Source: Rhytidiadelphus loreus
Lineage: Eukaryota > Streptophyta > Bryopsida > Hypnales > Hylocomiaceae
Reading direction: 5' to 3'
Assembly (NCBI GenBank): GCA_947034895.1
Contig: OX344763.1
Location: forward strand, 45,817,025 to 45,881,024
Length of the DNA: 64,000 nt
Part shown: positions 27,140-40,604 of the stretch, in pieces
Position numbering within the stretch: the first letter of the stretch is position 1
Layout of the letters: each line of letters opens with the position of its first letter
The notes under the pieces: generated by a model
Told to the model about the DNA's origin: nothing
What the model saw: the letters and a program-made list of their open reading frames with translations, nothing else
Database searches by the model: none
Program-made: the position numbers and the translations under genes

Positions 27140-30100
27140 AACATGTTATCATTGTCATGTCCATGTCATGTAAACAAAGATCGTAGTACACAACAAATTG
27201 AGTACCACAACGAACATCAAATATGCAACCTACACCTACAACTACCACCAAACTATGTAATAAACTAGTCATCACTTTTGGTCATCATAGGTCCAATAAT
27301 TCCTCCACATATGGTACTAACAAATAGAATCTTGTTAGTCATTAACTAGACCTCATCTTTACAATACACCATTGAACACCAACTAATTACAACAAAAATG
27401 GGGCGAAACCGGAAACCCCCTACCAACAATTCTTGCAACTATAGTAGATACAAAAAACAGAATCCAAAAATCAAAATTGGATCCTCTTCCCCCATACAAC
27501 AAATAGTAGAAATTTGAAGGTATGAATCAAACTTAAGCCACTAGTACATGCATGAAATGGATGGTCACAAGTTGCAATTCCTATTACAAAACCAAAAGAA
27601 GACATTAAAAAGTATTTGTGTAGGCTCCCAAACCTACAAATTTTGAATTATTTTGGAAATTGATATTCAAAAACACCAATAAGCCTATGAAAACACTATT
27701 CCAAGCTAAAAATCAATTCCATATGCCAAACCAATAGTACATGTGATTCTTTGGAAAATTTCACATAAAATATTAGGCTCAAATTTAATTCAAATTCAAA
27801 TTACAATGCCCCCATAATTGAATTTCAAAATTTCTCTAACTAATTTTTATACTAAAAAAGAAAATCAAAGTCTATAAATTTTCAAGATAATGAATATTCA
27901 AAATCTACCTACAATGAAGATTTCAAAAATCTATCCAAATTCCTTGATTCCATATATATTCCAAATTTTTATATTTAAAAAATCTTTGAAATTCCTAGAT
28001 TTCAAAAAACAAAGGCCTTTAGATTTAAATGGCAAAAAACAAAACCCCTATATCTTCTTCAAAAATCACTCTAGTCTCACATTTTTTGAACTAATAAATT
28101 CATCTACAATTCTTCTATGACAAATAGCAATTAAATAGAAGTTGAAATTTTTTCCTTCCAATCAAAATTGCTATTAAGAATGTAAAGTCAAGGAAGTCTC
28201 TCCACATAAACACTCAAATCCTAAGTGTGGTGAACTTTGAAAATTTGAATGAAATTTGAAATTTGTATGAAATTCATCCAAAACTAAGATGAACTCACAT
28301 AGGGATCTATACAACACTGCAATTTGATGTAGAGTGACTCCAACAACATTTCATGTGACATCCAATAAAAACAAAAAATATAGAGCCACTATTTGTAGGA
28401 TTGGTTTTGAGAGCAATATATATATGAAGCATTCAATTGGTTTGCAATGTCCACACCATGCATGTGTTGTATATTTCAAGTGGATGGGAGAAGTTTAGAT
28501 TCCTTCTTTCGTTGCACCATTCCTTTGAAGTATGGTGACTATGGAAAATTCTACTAGAAATTGAATAGGAAGAATATGCATAGAAAGTAAAGCATTGGTC
28601 ACTTATCTTTCTAAACAATATAATTGACAACTTATGGTTTTTGAATCACACATCCATTCCAATGTTCCTTGAGTACTATGTACAAAAGATTTAGTATTCT
28701 TCAATACTAATGGTATTCACTCCCAATTTGTGCATAGAATTCCTATGACATAGATGCCTCTTTCCAAAAAACTCTTGAATAGTCCTATAGAAGTGAAATA
28801 ATACTCCATTTGTTATAAAGTGGTCATTTTTTTTGTATTGCCACATTGTGATCTAAATGAGGATTTCTAGGTTGTAGATATGTCTTCTACTACTATAGAT
28901 TTTCTACAATAAATTTGAAAATTTGAAAAAAATTTAAAAATAGAGTTTGCTAAACACCAAACATTGATGCCCCATTTCTAAGGTTTCCTAGGCATATAGT
29001 ATTGTGAACAACAATATAAGCCTAATGGCATTTAGTAACCATTGAACTTGTTCCATTTTGTCATAACCTAGTAAATTTTGATCTCACTGGAAGCTTTTGG
29101 AAGGCCTCAAACCTCTCTTTTAAGCATGGTGTTCAAGATAATTGGACAATGAAATACAGACCCTTTCTTATGCCAATATGACTTGCAATTAAATTGCCTT
29201 TTTATACCCATGTATAAAAGTTTTGCTAAGAACTAAGAAGGCCTTCAAACGAGTCTCTATCAAATCCTTCCAATCCTTGTCCCCAAAGCATTTTCTGTCT
29301 TGACCAATGTCCGAGGTATACCAGTTGGTCTTTGATACAATAGGTCATAAAACATGGAAAGGCTAGAAAATTACAAATAATCCAAGCATTGTGGGTACAC
29401 AATTCCAAAAAAATGTGCAACCTACTGTTTTACAAAATTAGAGGACTCAAGATTGTACGATACATGATTTGTACTCCATGTGCCATTCTCATACAAATAC
29501 TTGGATGTTACATTGGACATTATTGTTGACATAAAAACACAAGTTTGTTCTATTAGATGTCACTGAAAATCCGTCACCAAAAATTATAAAACTTCACATA
29601 AAACATGGGTTTCTTATAGTGTATTTTCATCCATAAGTGTACCAACATTTCTTATATTTACCCTCACAACAATTTTCACTTCCATGAGTCCAGAAGTCTT
29701 TTGCATTTTGCTTTCTGCTTCTCTATTTAGTCCACCAATTGCCTCTACCATTCATAGCTCTTTCAACCAACCAATTCTTACAAAGCACCCTACTCCACCC
29801 CTTGGACTTTGACCACTAGCAACCAATTCCAACCCACCACCACTTTTCCCTTCCCTACTATTCTCTACCATTGGAGCTCCTTGCAACAACCTCTTGACCT
29901 CATGATTTTGCCTCAAGATTTGGCATTTTTCTTGAAAGTAATGATGAGAGCGTGTGGTAAAGTTGAAGTATCTCTTCACCAACAGTGCAATTGAAGTAAA
30001 GGTCTTGAAAGTAGGAGCACCCCTTATTCCTAGATTCTAATTCATGCTTGTGAATCTTGTCTATTTGCACTAAATTGTAGTTTGAAGTGTATGTAGTTAT

Positions 30101-31190
30101 GACAAATTGCAATTTTAGCCTCCACTTTATGTCGTCTACTCATTATTGCTTCTAGTTTGAACCCTAAGGAAAACAATTTATATTGCCAATTTTTTTTTTC
30201 CAATTACAACAATTTACAATTGTAATTGACAACATGTTTTTGGGAGACTATTGCATTCAAGAAATGCATGGCCTTTATGTTGTGTCAATTGCCTAGTACA
30301 AATTTTTTGAATTGAATTGAATTTAAAAAACAAACCATTGTAGGATTTGTAGCTAGCCATTGACAACAATTCTCTTCACAAATAGCTCTAAAGTCCCCAA
30401 CGTCATTCACTATAAGAACCCCGTGTTTTAGGTGACGTTTTGTAATTTTTTCAGATGGATTTTAGGTGACGTCAGAAAAAACAACTTGTGTTTTTTTTGT
30501 CGAAAATCACATCAAATATAACATGTAGATGTTATACATTATGTAACAATGCATACAAACAAAAGAAATTAGATGAAGATGGGAATCAAAAATGTAAATA
30601 ATGTTGAGAAAAACATTAATTGAAAAAGCTATTATTTGTATCTTGGGCCAAGTACAATAGCTTATAACATACATTATCCACCAATTGTAGAGGGGTTCCA
30701 TTTCACTTAAGTAAAACTAACCAAGGTATCTAGGATAAAGAATGTTTGTTGGCCATATCATTTGGACAAAGATTGAAAGACTATTGTATTGATTCTTGTA
30801 TCAACTACGATTTTTGAATTTGAGTTTCCAAGACCCCCCAAAAATAACCATATAAATGACTTCAATATATGACTTCACAATAGTCATTCTGGACACATTT
30901 GATTGTAGAATCACTCAGGCCCCTTGAAGTCATAGTGGACAGGTAGTTTTTAAATTTTAAATGACTTTTATTTTTATTATCATCAACGATTTGTACCTTG
31001 GATGTATAAATGGAAAAGAGACAGTTATCACTGAATTGATAAAGAAAGTTTGGCTTAAAGAAATGGCTATTGTGTTGCCATGTAGAAAGTGCTTTCCTCT
31101 TCCATCCTATATGGACATCCACGTAGACAATCATTTCAAAGTTACTACAAATCCATTAAACATGTGATGTAGACAACCACGTCAGAAGTC
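27140..31190. other. AT-rich gene-free region
   Basis: Only short, motif-free open frames occur on both strands. No element ends or RNA genes were recognised. Confidence 0.55.
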
Positions 31191-31210
31191 ATTATATAGT
31201 CATTTTGAAG
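31170..31210 (+). repeat. short direct repeat flanking the nest (left)
   Basis: A block with core CAAGTCATTATATAG (left copy AGAAGTCATTATATAGTC) and the following CATTTTGAA occurs at about 31,185-31,210 and again at about 62,031-62,056, just outside the outermost element on each side. Since it lies outside the TSD, it was probably a local tandem repeat at the locus before insertion. Confidence 0.7.
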
Positions 31211-32739
31211 TTGCGATGGAGTCTTGTGAGTGTTTCTAACTCCACCCTTAAATTAGAAAGTTGCCCACAAGTTCTAGCGGCATCGGTAAGTAATTCTTGT
31301 GGGTGAATTGTAAACTTAGTGTTCTTTGGCCTTCCAAGCAATGGACACTTTGTTTGTGATGATTATAATCTAATTCTAATTGCTTCAAAATAATCTAAAT
31401 GTTAAAAGGTTCAAGACCTTGATGAGTAAGTAAAACCTAATCTAATGTTAAAATCTATCTAAGCTAATTGGGAGAATGCACTTTGCCCTTGCCAAAATGG
31501 TAAAGCAAGTTGAATTCTGATATTTCTACTAAAAGATATCTATGGATGAACTTCGTCCCTAATTCTATCCTAAAAACTTCATCCATTGACTAAAAACAGC
31601 AAATGAATTCAAAATAAACCTAAATTTTAGGATTGAGTTATTAATTAAATTAACTAATGGATTTTTGAGAGAAAACCTAGTTTTGACCTATTTCAAGAAT
31701 TTTCATCCAAAATTAAGTCAAACTTCATCCACACTTTACTCCTTTAAAATTAAAGTAATTTTAAAGTAAAAGTTGGTTTTTGAATCTTTAAAATATTCTT
31801 TGAATGATTCTAGTCTCAAAAGATTCTTTAGTTATTCATTAAAAATATTCCTAATTGTTCTTTTACTAATTCTAATTCTAAGTTATTATTTTAAATTTAG
31901 TAGATTTTTAGGATTGTATTGTTTTTGTGAAAAAAGTAATAAATTACCTTTTTATCGAGGTAAAAAGCAAGAATTTAGGACTTCTAGGTAAAAACTTATG
32001 GATGGATGAAAATTTCCCTTAGTTGGATGGAACTCATTCCTTCAATAAGTTTTATATAGAATAAAAGGATAAATTAGGTTTTTTATTTTATTCAAATATT
32101 CAAATATTTCCTAGATTTTGAAATCAAGTTAGATTCTTTTTGAGATTTTTTTGGATGAAATTAATATTCCATTTCCAAATTAATTCCAAATTCATCCGTT
32201 TATTACTTCCACAATTTTAATTAATTTTTATAAAGAATTTAAGCAATTTCTAAATTTTAACTAGCAATTGGTATTCTTAATTGTTAATTGTGATTTTTAA
32301 TGAAAAGCAAATTAAAAAGACAAAGTTAAAAATCATACCTTGGTATCAAAATTTCAACGGATCCGTTGTCACAATACACCATTATGATTGTCTCTCCGTG
32401 GTCCTTCATCGCCTTAATAGTTTTTTAATACTTGAAATCTTTCACGTGTTTAATTCCTTCCCTTCTTATTCTTCTCCTTCCTTCAATGATTTCATTTTTT
32501 TTTTTGCAATTTGAGTGTTGGCTATAGAGAGTTGAGAGTTTAGGATGGTATGGGTTTTATCATCTAGTTTAAAATTCAAAAATTTGTGGGTGGTGTGGCA
32601 AGCAATGGCCTAATTTGTTTGGTAGTATAGTTGTAAACCCAACTCGATTTCAGAATTTGAATGTTGAATCAACTCTTTGGACTGGACTTTGTTCAAATCC
32701 AACCCTTGGACTTTGGTATGGCAACTCCCTACCTTGTTC

Positions 32740-32960
32740 CCTGATCCAACGACCTTGAGATTGCAACCCTCGACTCCCAGCAATCCCAAGACTGCACTTC
32801 TGACCTCCCAGCAACCCCAAGACTGCACTTCCAACCTCCCAGCGATTGAGACTGCGACACCCCGTGAGAACCGACTACGACAACCCCCATGGGAACCGGC
32901 TACGGACCCTTGTGAGAACCGACTGCGACAATCCCCGTGAGACCCGAATGCAAACCCCCT
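32740..32960 (-). repeat. ~32-bp GC-rich minisatellite in LTR copy 3
   Basis: On the plus strand, units with core CTCCCAGCAA-CCCAAGACTG recur at about 32-bp spacing (near 32775, 32806 and 32837), followed by GAGAACCGACTGCGAC-type units. It lies at the position corresponding to the minisatellites of copies 1 and 2 but has a different sequence. Confidence 0.75.
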
Positions 32961-35807
32961 TTGAGATTGGTTGTTGTGACCACCGATCCTTGAGACTAGC
33001 TACTGCAGCTATAACTTGGTATTAAAAACTAACTTAATCAGATGCAACAAAGGTGATGGGTTATCCCCGTTGGTTTTGGAAGGTATTTTTACCAACTGTT
33101 GTGTACCAAAATGAAGAATGTAGGTTTGTTAGGAAGAAAGTAGGAACAATGTTGGAGTATTAGCAAAAACTTTCATGGATTAAATGGATAAATTAGAAAT
33201 ATTCCCATATTTAACATTTCATTACTATGAGGATAATAGTAAAAAGATAAAAAGGTTAAGAAGGGGAATTAAGTTTTCCAGTTATAACCAGGAAACCGGA
33301 GGAGTCAGAACCGAATCCGAATCCGTCAGATAGACAAACGGATACTGGACCAACCGGATATCAATTTTAGACAACTACCGAATTCCTAGTTAATAGACTG
33401 GAGTCTATCGGCCCTACCGATAGACTAGAGTCTATCGGCCCTATCGTTAGGACACGCCGGATCCTCCTTAATGATGAAACTAGTTGTCTTCCAACGGCAG
33501 GAACTGTTTTCCGGAAACAAGTTTAGAGTTAGCTAAGTTTACTTAACTTATAGTTTAGTGAACTAGTAGTATCTTTACGAGCATTCAGAGTGGGTTTTCG
33601 CACTTGGAGGAGTGGTTAGCTGAGTTTCCGCATCCGGAATAGAGGAAGGGAATCCGGTAGTCTACAGTGTGTAATGATTGTCTGTTGGAGTGGCTAAGGG
33701 ACCTGCATCCGTGAGCGATCCAGTAGTGATGGTGAAGGCGGAAGGGAGTGGTTCTCTTTCTCTCAAGATCAAGATGGTCTATCCGGCCATATCCAAGAAC
33801 GAGATAGAGCGGAAGGAATTGGAGGAGGGTCTGAGCCAACTGGGATGTCTTGGATTTCTACACCGACCTTGGAGTTTGAAGGACAAAGAGATGATCCTGG
33901 AGCTGATGGAGGTGCAATCTAATGAGTGGGTGAAGACCAACCGCGCTCTTCTGGCTAAGTGGACGATCGAAACCTGGAAGAAGGTCTACGACTTTCCGCA
34001 CGTTGGAGACGGGATGGTTTCCTGAACTAATAAGTTCACGGAGGGTAAGTTTTCAAATCCTCCAAACCCTAAGGATGGTTATGCAGTTGCAGATTGTAAG
34101 GCAAGGAGAGATAGGAGATTGCTGGAGTTTATAGTCCCAGTTTTGTATCCAGAACGGCCAAACCAGATTACAGTGACTTGGGCGAATATGATATTCGGAG
34201 CACTGAGTGGGGAGAGGAAAATCTTCTGGGGAGGAATAGTGAAGGACTGTGAGCCCTCAAGTTGGCACTTGGAACCCTGAACTTATTTTTCGCGATTTTT
34301 AGTTAATTTTTAAGTGAAAAATAGGAAAAAACATATAAAAATACAATTATTGTGGGTTTTGGCAGAATTCCCTACCAAAGGGGTGTGTAATGGCCTTAAA
34401 TGCGTGAAACACGTAAGACGTTGCATTTTCACTAATTTTAGGTCTTATTAGTATAAATAAGTAGTTAAGTCAGTAATTCCGAGCGAAGTGAGGATTTCAG
34501 AGTTAACCAGTCCTAGTGTCTTGTTCATGTAATACAACAGCTATAAGTATACATGTAACAAATTGGTTAAAAGTTAGAGTCTAGTCAGAGTCAGTCCAAA
34601 TCCAATTCGAAAGAATTAGATTTATTGTTGTAGGTAATTTTGAGAAATACATTCATTCACAGACCAAGATGGAGGAAATGATGATTGAAACATATAGAGA
34701 GGTGCTTTTCTAGGTCAAAGCATGCCAGGAGGTCAAATAGAAGCCTGATCATCCAAGATTCCCCCGATATCAAGAATAATTTCCCCCCCGTGTGGAAATT
34801 ATTAAAGAATTGCTAAAAATAGCATTCTTATTGGAGATTTGATTTTGCCCGTAGTTGATGGACATCTTGTACAAGATTGCTCAAAAGTTTCGTGATTTTA
34901 CAAAACTCCACGATGACTCCATGGGAAGTCAACCGCTTAAAACTACATTCGTAAATTCCTAGAAATTACCAATGTTGCGGTAAAATCTCACTAAAAATTA
35001 GGATAGTGTTTTGTGTGCCAATAAAGAGCCCTGTCAAGTTTGAAGACATTTCGACATTCCCAAGTACCAGAATTAGGACCGATAGCAAATTTTACAAGAA
35101 TTTACAACTTGGCAGTGGGTTGACCGGCGAACCAGGAGCTAGCGGTGTCCGAATGGAGCGTTTCAAGGGTCAATTCTTACTCCCATGAACATTCTAAACC
35201 ACTCAGGACCAACAGTTTCATCAAAAAACGCAAATTCCAAAAGTTAGATTTTTAACTTTTGTTCTGAGTTACCGTGACTCAAATTTGCGCTTTAAAACGG
35301 TTGGAGAGGTAGGGGTGAGGGGTTCCTTAGGCTAATTGGGGTCTTCTAAATGCGATGGCGCAGTTTGTTTTCGGTTTCAAGTTGTCCCTCAAAAGATAGA
35401 GAGGGTCAGCCCTTAGTTTGACTTTTAAAAGGTAATTTTGGATTAATTTGGGTTGATTTTGCAAATATCTCTTGTAAAATCGAAGATTGGATTTGCTCAA
35501 GATACTTGTCTTGCGTAAGAAGCCATCTTTTGGACTAAAGAAAGCCAATTTAGAACTAACCCTAGATTAAAACACAAAATATCTTGGTTAATTAGGTAGG
35601 TTTTCAAAATATCTTTGGGAAAATCAAATATTTGATTTGGGGAAAGATTCTAAGGTCATTTAGGGCCTAGAAGGAACTCGCTTGACAACCTTCCTTCCCA
35701 TTAAACAAAGATTATTTAGAAAACGCGTTTAGGTAGTTTAGCGAAATATCTAGATTGAAAGTAAAGATAATATTACGAACAACTTACCAGGGGGGGCCAG
35801 GAGCGAG

Positions 35808-35814
35808 TATATAA
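35808..35814 (+). promoter_or_regulatory. TATA box of LTR copy 2
   Basis: TATATAA within GAGCGAGTATATAAGGCCC. The same sequence occurs inverted in copy 3. About 1.56 kb into the element, it probably sets the start of the retroelement transcript. Confidence 0.75.
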
Positions 35815-36419
35815 GGCCCTTCCTCGAGGTTGTTCGTGGCCCTCATTTCTTTGTTTCATTCTTGTTGTTGCCCTTGTCGTGCTACCGACACTTGTCGGAG
35901 CACTTTTTAAGCCAAGTTTTGGCTATTTTCTTCTATTCTCTTGTACTTTGAAGGTCTGGAGGGCCCCTTCAAAGCTTTGTTTTCTTTTCTTGTTTGAATT
36001 TGGAGGCTTCAAGCCCCAAAACTTTGCTTTTCAAGAGTTTAGGTGGAGGAAATCCCCTAACTGTAGTGTTGTTTGTATTAACTAACTTATTTCTTGAATT
36101 TGGAGGCTTTAAGCCCCAAAACTTTGATATTTTGGGAGTTGTGGAAGTAGTTCCCAAACTCTAGTTGATTTTATTGTTCTTTTAGATACTAACCAACCAT
36201 TTGTGTGAATTGAGAATAGTTTGTGAATTTAAAACTTTAAAGCGGCAAGGCTAAACTTTGCTAAAAGGTTTTGAGCATCACCCCGTGCCAAAACTCGTTG
36301 TATAACGGGTGTTTGGTTTGAATAGTTGCTAATGTTCAGTTAAACACTGTCATGTGTACCTCCTTTAAGAATTAAGTTTTCAAAATACTAGTTTGGGTCC
36401 TTGGATACTAGTAATTCCT

Positions 36420-36620
36420 GGGGTTGCTCCCGCACGGCAGAGCTTTGACTTTGAAACCTGAAAACGGGTACTTGAATTTTTAAGTTGTCAGTTATTTCTT
36501 GGGGTTGCTCCCGCACGGCGGAGCTTTAACTTTGAAACCTGGAAACGGGTACTTGAAAACTTAAAGTTGTTAGTTGATTCATGGGGTTGCTCCCGCACGG
36601 CGGAGCTTTGACCTTCTAGG
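36420..36620 (+). repeat. 81-bp tandem repeats with hairpin core
   Basis: Three units start at 36420, 36501 and 36583 with GGGGTTGCTCCCGCACGGC and continue GGAGCTTTGA. A partial fourth (ACGGCGAAGCTTTGAC) lies near 36,662. GCTCC and GGAGC in each unit can pair around a CGCACGGC loop. Copy 3 has at least two inverted counterparts (59,479-59,590), and the stem bases are kept there. Confidence 0.85.
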
Positions 36621-37059
36621 GTTAAAATTTACCTTTGTGAAAAATACTACTTCTTGGTTTGTACGGCGAAGCTTTGACTTACTAACTAAAATAAGATTAT
36701 GTGGAGACTTATTTAAGTGCCAACTTCGTTGATTTTTCTCCTTTCCGTGTTGTACACGTGGTGGAGGTATTTGATCCCCAATATTGCCTTGATTGATTGT
36801 TTCATTAAACTTGTTTTGTTTCTTTCATCAAAAGTAGTTGCTGTTTTTTATCTTCTTGTTTATTCCTCAAATTCAATTCTTACATGGTTGTAGTTCGGGT
36901 TGTTTGGTTTTTAGTTAAGTATTCCGATAATTAGTTAAAATTTTCAGCCCATCAAAATTTAGTGTTGTTTGCCAAAGGCACCAAAAAGTTTGGACAGCCC
37001 AAAAGTTGGATAGCCCGAAATTTGGACAGCCTAAGCTTGGAGAGCTCAAAGGCAAGCTG

Positions 37060-37150
37060 CGGGGACGGACGGGGAACCAACTGCGGGAATGAACGGGGAA
37101 CCAGAGGGAACGAACGGCAAGAAGACGAACGGACGGAGCACCGACCAACC
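37060..37150 (+). repeat. GC-rich short repeat in LTR copy 2
   Basis: Overlapping units of GAACGGGGAACCA and GAACGGACGG form a GC-rich island. It lies at the same relative place as the minisatellites of copies 1 and 3 but does not share their sequence. A B-box-like GGTTCAAGTCTCGAC lies just downstream at 37,211. Confidence 0.6.
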
Positions 37151-40100
37151 GCGCTCCGCCACGTGGCACGACCATAGAAGCCATGGCCGGTCTTGAAAGA
37201 GAGGACAGTTCGTAGAGAGAAGGCAGTCAGGGTTCAAGTCTCGACCAGCTCACAGACAGAGCAAGGTCCATACAACACTGAAACTTTGAAAAAAAACAAA
37301 AACAATTGATACATTCAAACCACATGTAAGGCGGTTGTTGCCACGCTCAACATTTTGGTCTTTTTTGGGAAAAATTGAACACCAAGAGTGTTGAACTAAC
37401 CATTCCTCTTGTCTCTTGGATCTCTCAAATTCTCTCAAATGCCATAGCCAAGAATTCAACAACAACAACAATAAACCAACAATTGGAAGAAGGAGAAGAA
37501 TAAGAAGGAAGGAGTTCAACACGTGAAGGAATTGAAATATTAAACAACGATTAAGGTGAGAATCTAACTATTCACTTGGCTAATTGTTTTGAGTTGTTTA
37601 TTCAATTTATTCTTTTTACTATTCATCGATAGATTTGTTTTTGATTGTTTTTGATTATTTTATTAGACTACTATTCATGCATTTGGTTTTAGTTATTAAT
37701 TAGGATTCCAAAGCCAAATTAGTTGTTTGTTTGTAGTTTGGGGGATTTGTTTTATTAGGCCTAATAAGCCAAAACAATAAAAACAAACAACAACTAATAT
37801 CTTGGAATATTTTAAAAAATAACTATTAAACAATTGGCAATCGAATAAAACTACTATTCATTGAAAACTTGCGGAAAATTGAATTAAATTTATCATTTAA
37901 TTTAAATTCCTAAAATAAAAGGATTAGTTTTAAATTGCCCAAACTAACAAAATTGGACTTTTTAGATAGGTTTAGAAACCACAATACTAAGATTTCTTCC
38001 AAATTCATGAAAGACAATGGAGAATTTCGAGGAGACGATTATGATGGTGTTTTGTGATGATGGGACGATCGACATTCTCGATACTGAGGTATGAATTTCA
38101 AAACTTGTCTTTTGTCTTTTCTTTTGCTTTCATTCTTTAAAAATTAGACTAGAAAATTAAAACTAACCAAATTAATAATTAGGAACTCGATAGCTTGTTA
38201 GAATTTACAAATTGCTAGAAAACCTTTGAAAATTTAACTAAATTGTGAAAGTAATAATTAGATTAACTTTGAATTAATTTGGGAAACAAATAGTAATTTC
38301 ATCCAAAAGAATCTCAAAAGGAATCTAATTTACTTTAAGGACTTAGGGAATATTGGAATAATTAGGGAAAGTCAAAACCTAATTTATCTCCTTATTCTCT
38401 TGAAAATTGTTAAAAGAACGAATTACATCCAACTAGGGGGATTTTCGTCCATTTAAAAAGTTTTCACCTAAAAGTCTTAAATTCTTACTTTTTACCTTAA
38501 TAGGAAGATAATTTATCATTTTAACCATAAAAACCATAAAACCCTAAAGAATTACTAAAATTAGAATAATAATTTAGAATTAGGATTAATTAAAGAACAA
38601 TTAGGAATATTCTCAAGGCACGACTAGGGAATCTTTTGAAACCATAATCTTTTAGAGAATCTTTTAAAGATTCCAAATTCACCTTTTACTCTTAAAATTA
38701 CTTTAATTTGGAAGGATAAAAGTGTGGATGAAGATTTGACCTAAATTTGGATGAAAATTCCTAAAATAGATCAAAATTAGGTTTTCTCTCAAAATTCCAT
38801 TAGTTAACTTAATTAACCTTTCAACCCTGAAATTTAGAATTATTTCACATTATTTTGCTATTTTTAGTTGACGAATGAAATTTTTAGGATAGAGTTAGGT
38901 ACGAATTTCATCCACACATAACTTTCACTAGGAACATCAGAATCCAACTTGCTTTACCATTTCGGAAAGGACGGATTGTATTCTTCGATTTAGTTTAGGT
39001 AAAATTTTAGTTTAGCTAGAAGTTTAATCGCATTTAACTAACCCTTAACAATCTTTATTTCCTAACTATTAGAGTGTTTTAAGTACTTAGATTAGGTAAA
39101 ATCAACATAACAAAGTGTCCATTGCTTGGAAGGCCAAAGAACACTACGTTTACAATTCACCCTTACAATTTACTAACTTATGCCGCTAGAACCTGTGTGC
39201 AACTTTCTGACTTAAAGGTGGAGTTAGAAACACTCACAAGGACTTGGTAGGGAAAATGGTAAGTACCCTAGGCAATACGAAGGGTACTTTGATTGGGCCT
39301 TTCCTTTTCCATTTGTATAATTATCTGGGGACGCTCAGAAGTCAGGAGAGGACCGTGTATAAGGCAGCAGCCACTTTAGTGAAGCTGAACATTGTTCCAC
39401 CCCGAGAGCGTGACGAAGAGGGAAGGAAAGAACCGGATGAGGATTCCAAAAAGGCCTCGTCGGAGAAGAAGAGAGGGTCATCCAAGAAGAAAGGAAGGTC
39501 AGGGAAGATCCTAGCATCCGCGAAGAAGAAAGGTCCCAATTTTGAAAAGCGGAAGTTGGTAGAACCGGAAGTGCAAGGAGTCGACTCATTAGGGAGGATT
39601 ATCTCGGATCTTGAGGTAATCAGAGAGGAGGTAGATACGAAAAGAGGAGCAGTTAGGAATGTCTGTAAATTGCTTGGTGGGATTTCCGTGTCTGAGTTAG
39701 CAGAAAAGATTGAGGGTTTGATCCGGGATTCAGATACTCGGAAGTCGGAAACCCGGATCTAGGAACTGACCGATAAGAACAAGGATCTCCATCGGCAGTT
39801 AGAGAAGAGCTTGGAGAAGAGTAAGGAAGTGAGGGAACTTTCTTTGGAGTCTGAGGAAACCCTCAAGAGAATTAGAAGCTTTGTTTCCAATTCTGGGGAC
39901 GTGTTGAACAAAGCCAAACTTTATGATGAAGAGATCCACAAGGTTGGCGAGGAAGCGGCATCGAAGGCAGTGATGGTGCTAGCAGAGTACTCCGAGCAAG
40001 TAGAGAAGTTCATATATGAGATCCGGGACAGTCTCCAGCAAGCTGGGTTCTTTCCGAGATCCGGCAAGGAGGAAGCAACACCAACACGGCTAAAACTAGA

Positions 40101-40259
40101 TATGCCTCCTCCCTCGCCAGTTAATCCAAAGGAGCGTTTAGATGCAGAGAAGACGCCCTCCAAGAGTTCCCCCCTGGATAAGAAGGAGACGAGATCGGGA
40201 TCTGTGCTTAGATCTGGTTCTAAGGAGCGAACTCGGAAGTCAAAGAGACCGGATTAGGA

Positions 40260-40604
40260 ATGCCTCAAAGTAAAGGTTCCAAGCCTTCTTCTAGTACTCC
40301 CAGCACTACCAAGAAGAAGAGTACATCCAAGAGGGCTAGAGAAGAGTCACCAGAGAAGGTACAATCTGAGGAGGACGAATCTCCTGAGGTTTCAGAAAAG
40401 GAAGAGAGTGAGTCAGGATCTGAATCCGGTTCCGAAGAAGATGAGGATATGGTGGCGATTTCTCCAACGCAGTTCAAGGGGAAGACTTTGATTTCATCAA
40501 AGGGTACGGTGACCAAGGGAAAACCACCCACCAGCAGAAAGCAACCGCCAAGGAAAGGTGTCGTGAAAACCGAGGAACCTTCTCCAAAACGGACAAAGAA
40601 GTAG
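40260..40604 (+). CDS. Lys/Ser/Glu-rich ORF of element X
   Basis: A 114-residue ORF whose ATG lies two bases after the stop of the preceding frame (TAGGAATG), in another frame. That spacing suggests coupled re-initiation or a frameshift relation. The product is disordered: a basic Ser/Lys/Thr N-terminus, an acidic Ser/Glu run and a basic tail ending in PKRTKK, a possible nuclear signal. I recognise no family. It is uninterrupted but lies in a defective element. Confidence 0.5.
   Translation: MPQSKGSKPSSSTPSTTKKKSTSKRAREESPEKVQSEEDESPEVSEKEESESGSESGSEEDEDMVAISPTQFKGKTLISSKGTVTKGKPPTSRKQPPRKGVVKTEEPSPKRTKK

Larger units (their letters stand above)
34248..39238 (+). mobile_element. solo-LTR-like element, copy 2 (TSD AGGAC)
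   Basis: A 4,991-bp element starts TGTGAGCCCTCAAG and ends ACACTCACA, with perfect 6-bp terminal inversion (TGTGAG...CTCACA). AGGAC is duplicated at 34243-34247 and 39239-39243. It interrupts the coding sequence of element X, whose frame continues exactly across it. It aligns over its length with copy 3 in inverted orientation and more weakly with copy 1. No ORF, primer-binding site or second LTR is visible, so it is probably a very long solo LTR. A TATA box, hairpin-forming tandem repeats and a GC-rich repeat lie in order inside it. Confidence 0.92.
33729..40257 (+). pseudogene. gag-like protein of element X, split by LTR copy 2
   Basis: The coding sequence runs 33729-34247 and resumes in the same frame at 39244-40257, after removal of LTR copy 2 and one copy of AGGAC. 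The join is at ...GGIVKD / LVGKM.... In-frame stops are TGA at 34023 and TAG at 39760. The N-terminal part is globular with Trp-rich stretches (LAKWTIETWKKVYDF, IFGALSGERKIFWGG). The middle is Lys/Ser/Glu-rich, and the C-terminal part is coiled-coil-like and basic. I do not recognise a named domain. A capsid-like (gag) role is inferred only from context and composition. The first in-frame ATG is at 33729, and the frame is open a little further upstream. Confidence 0.65.
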
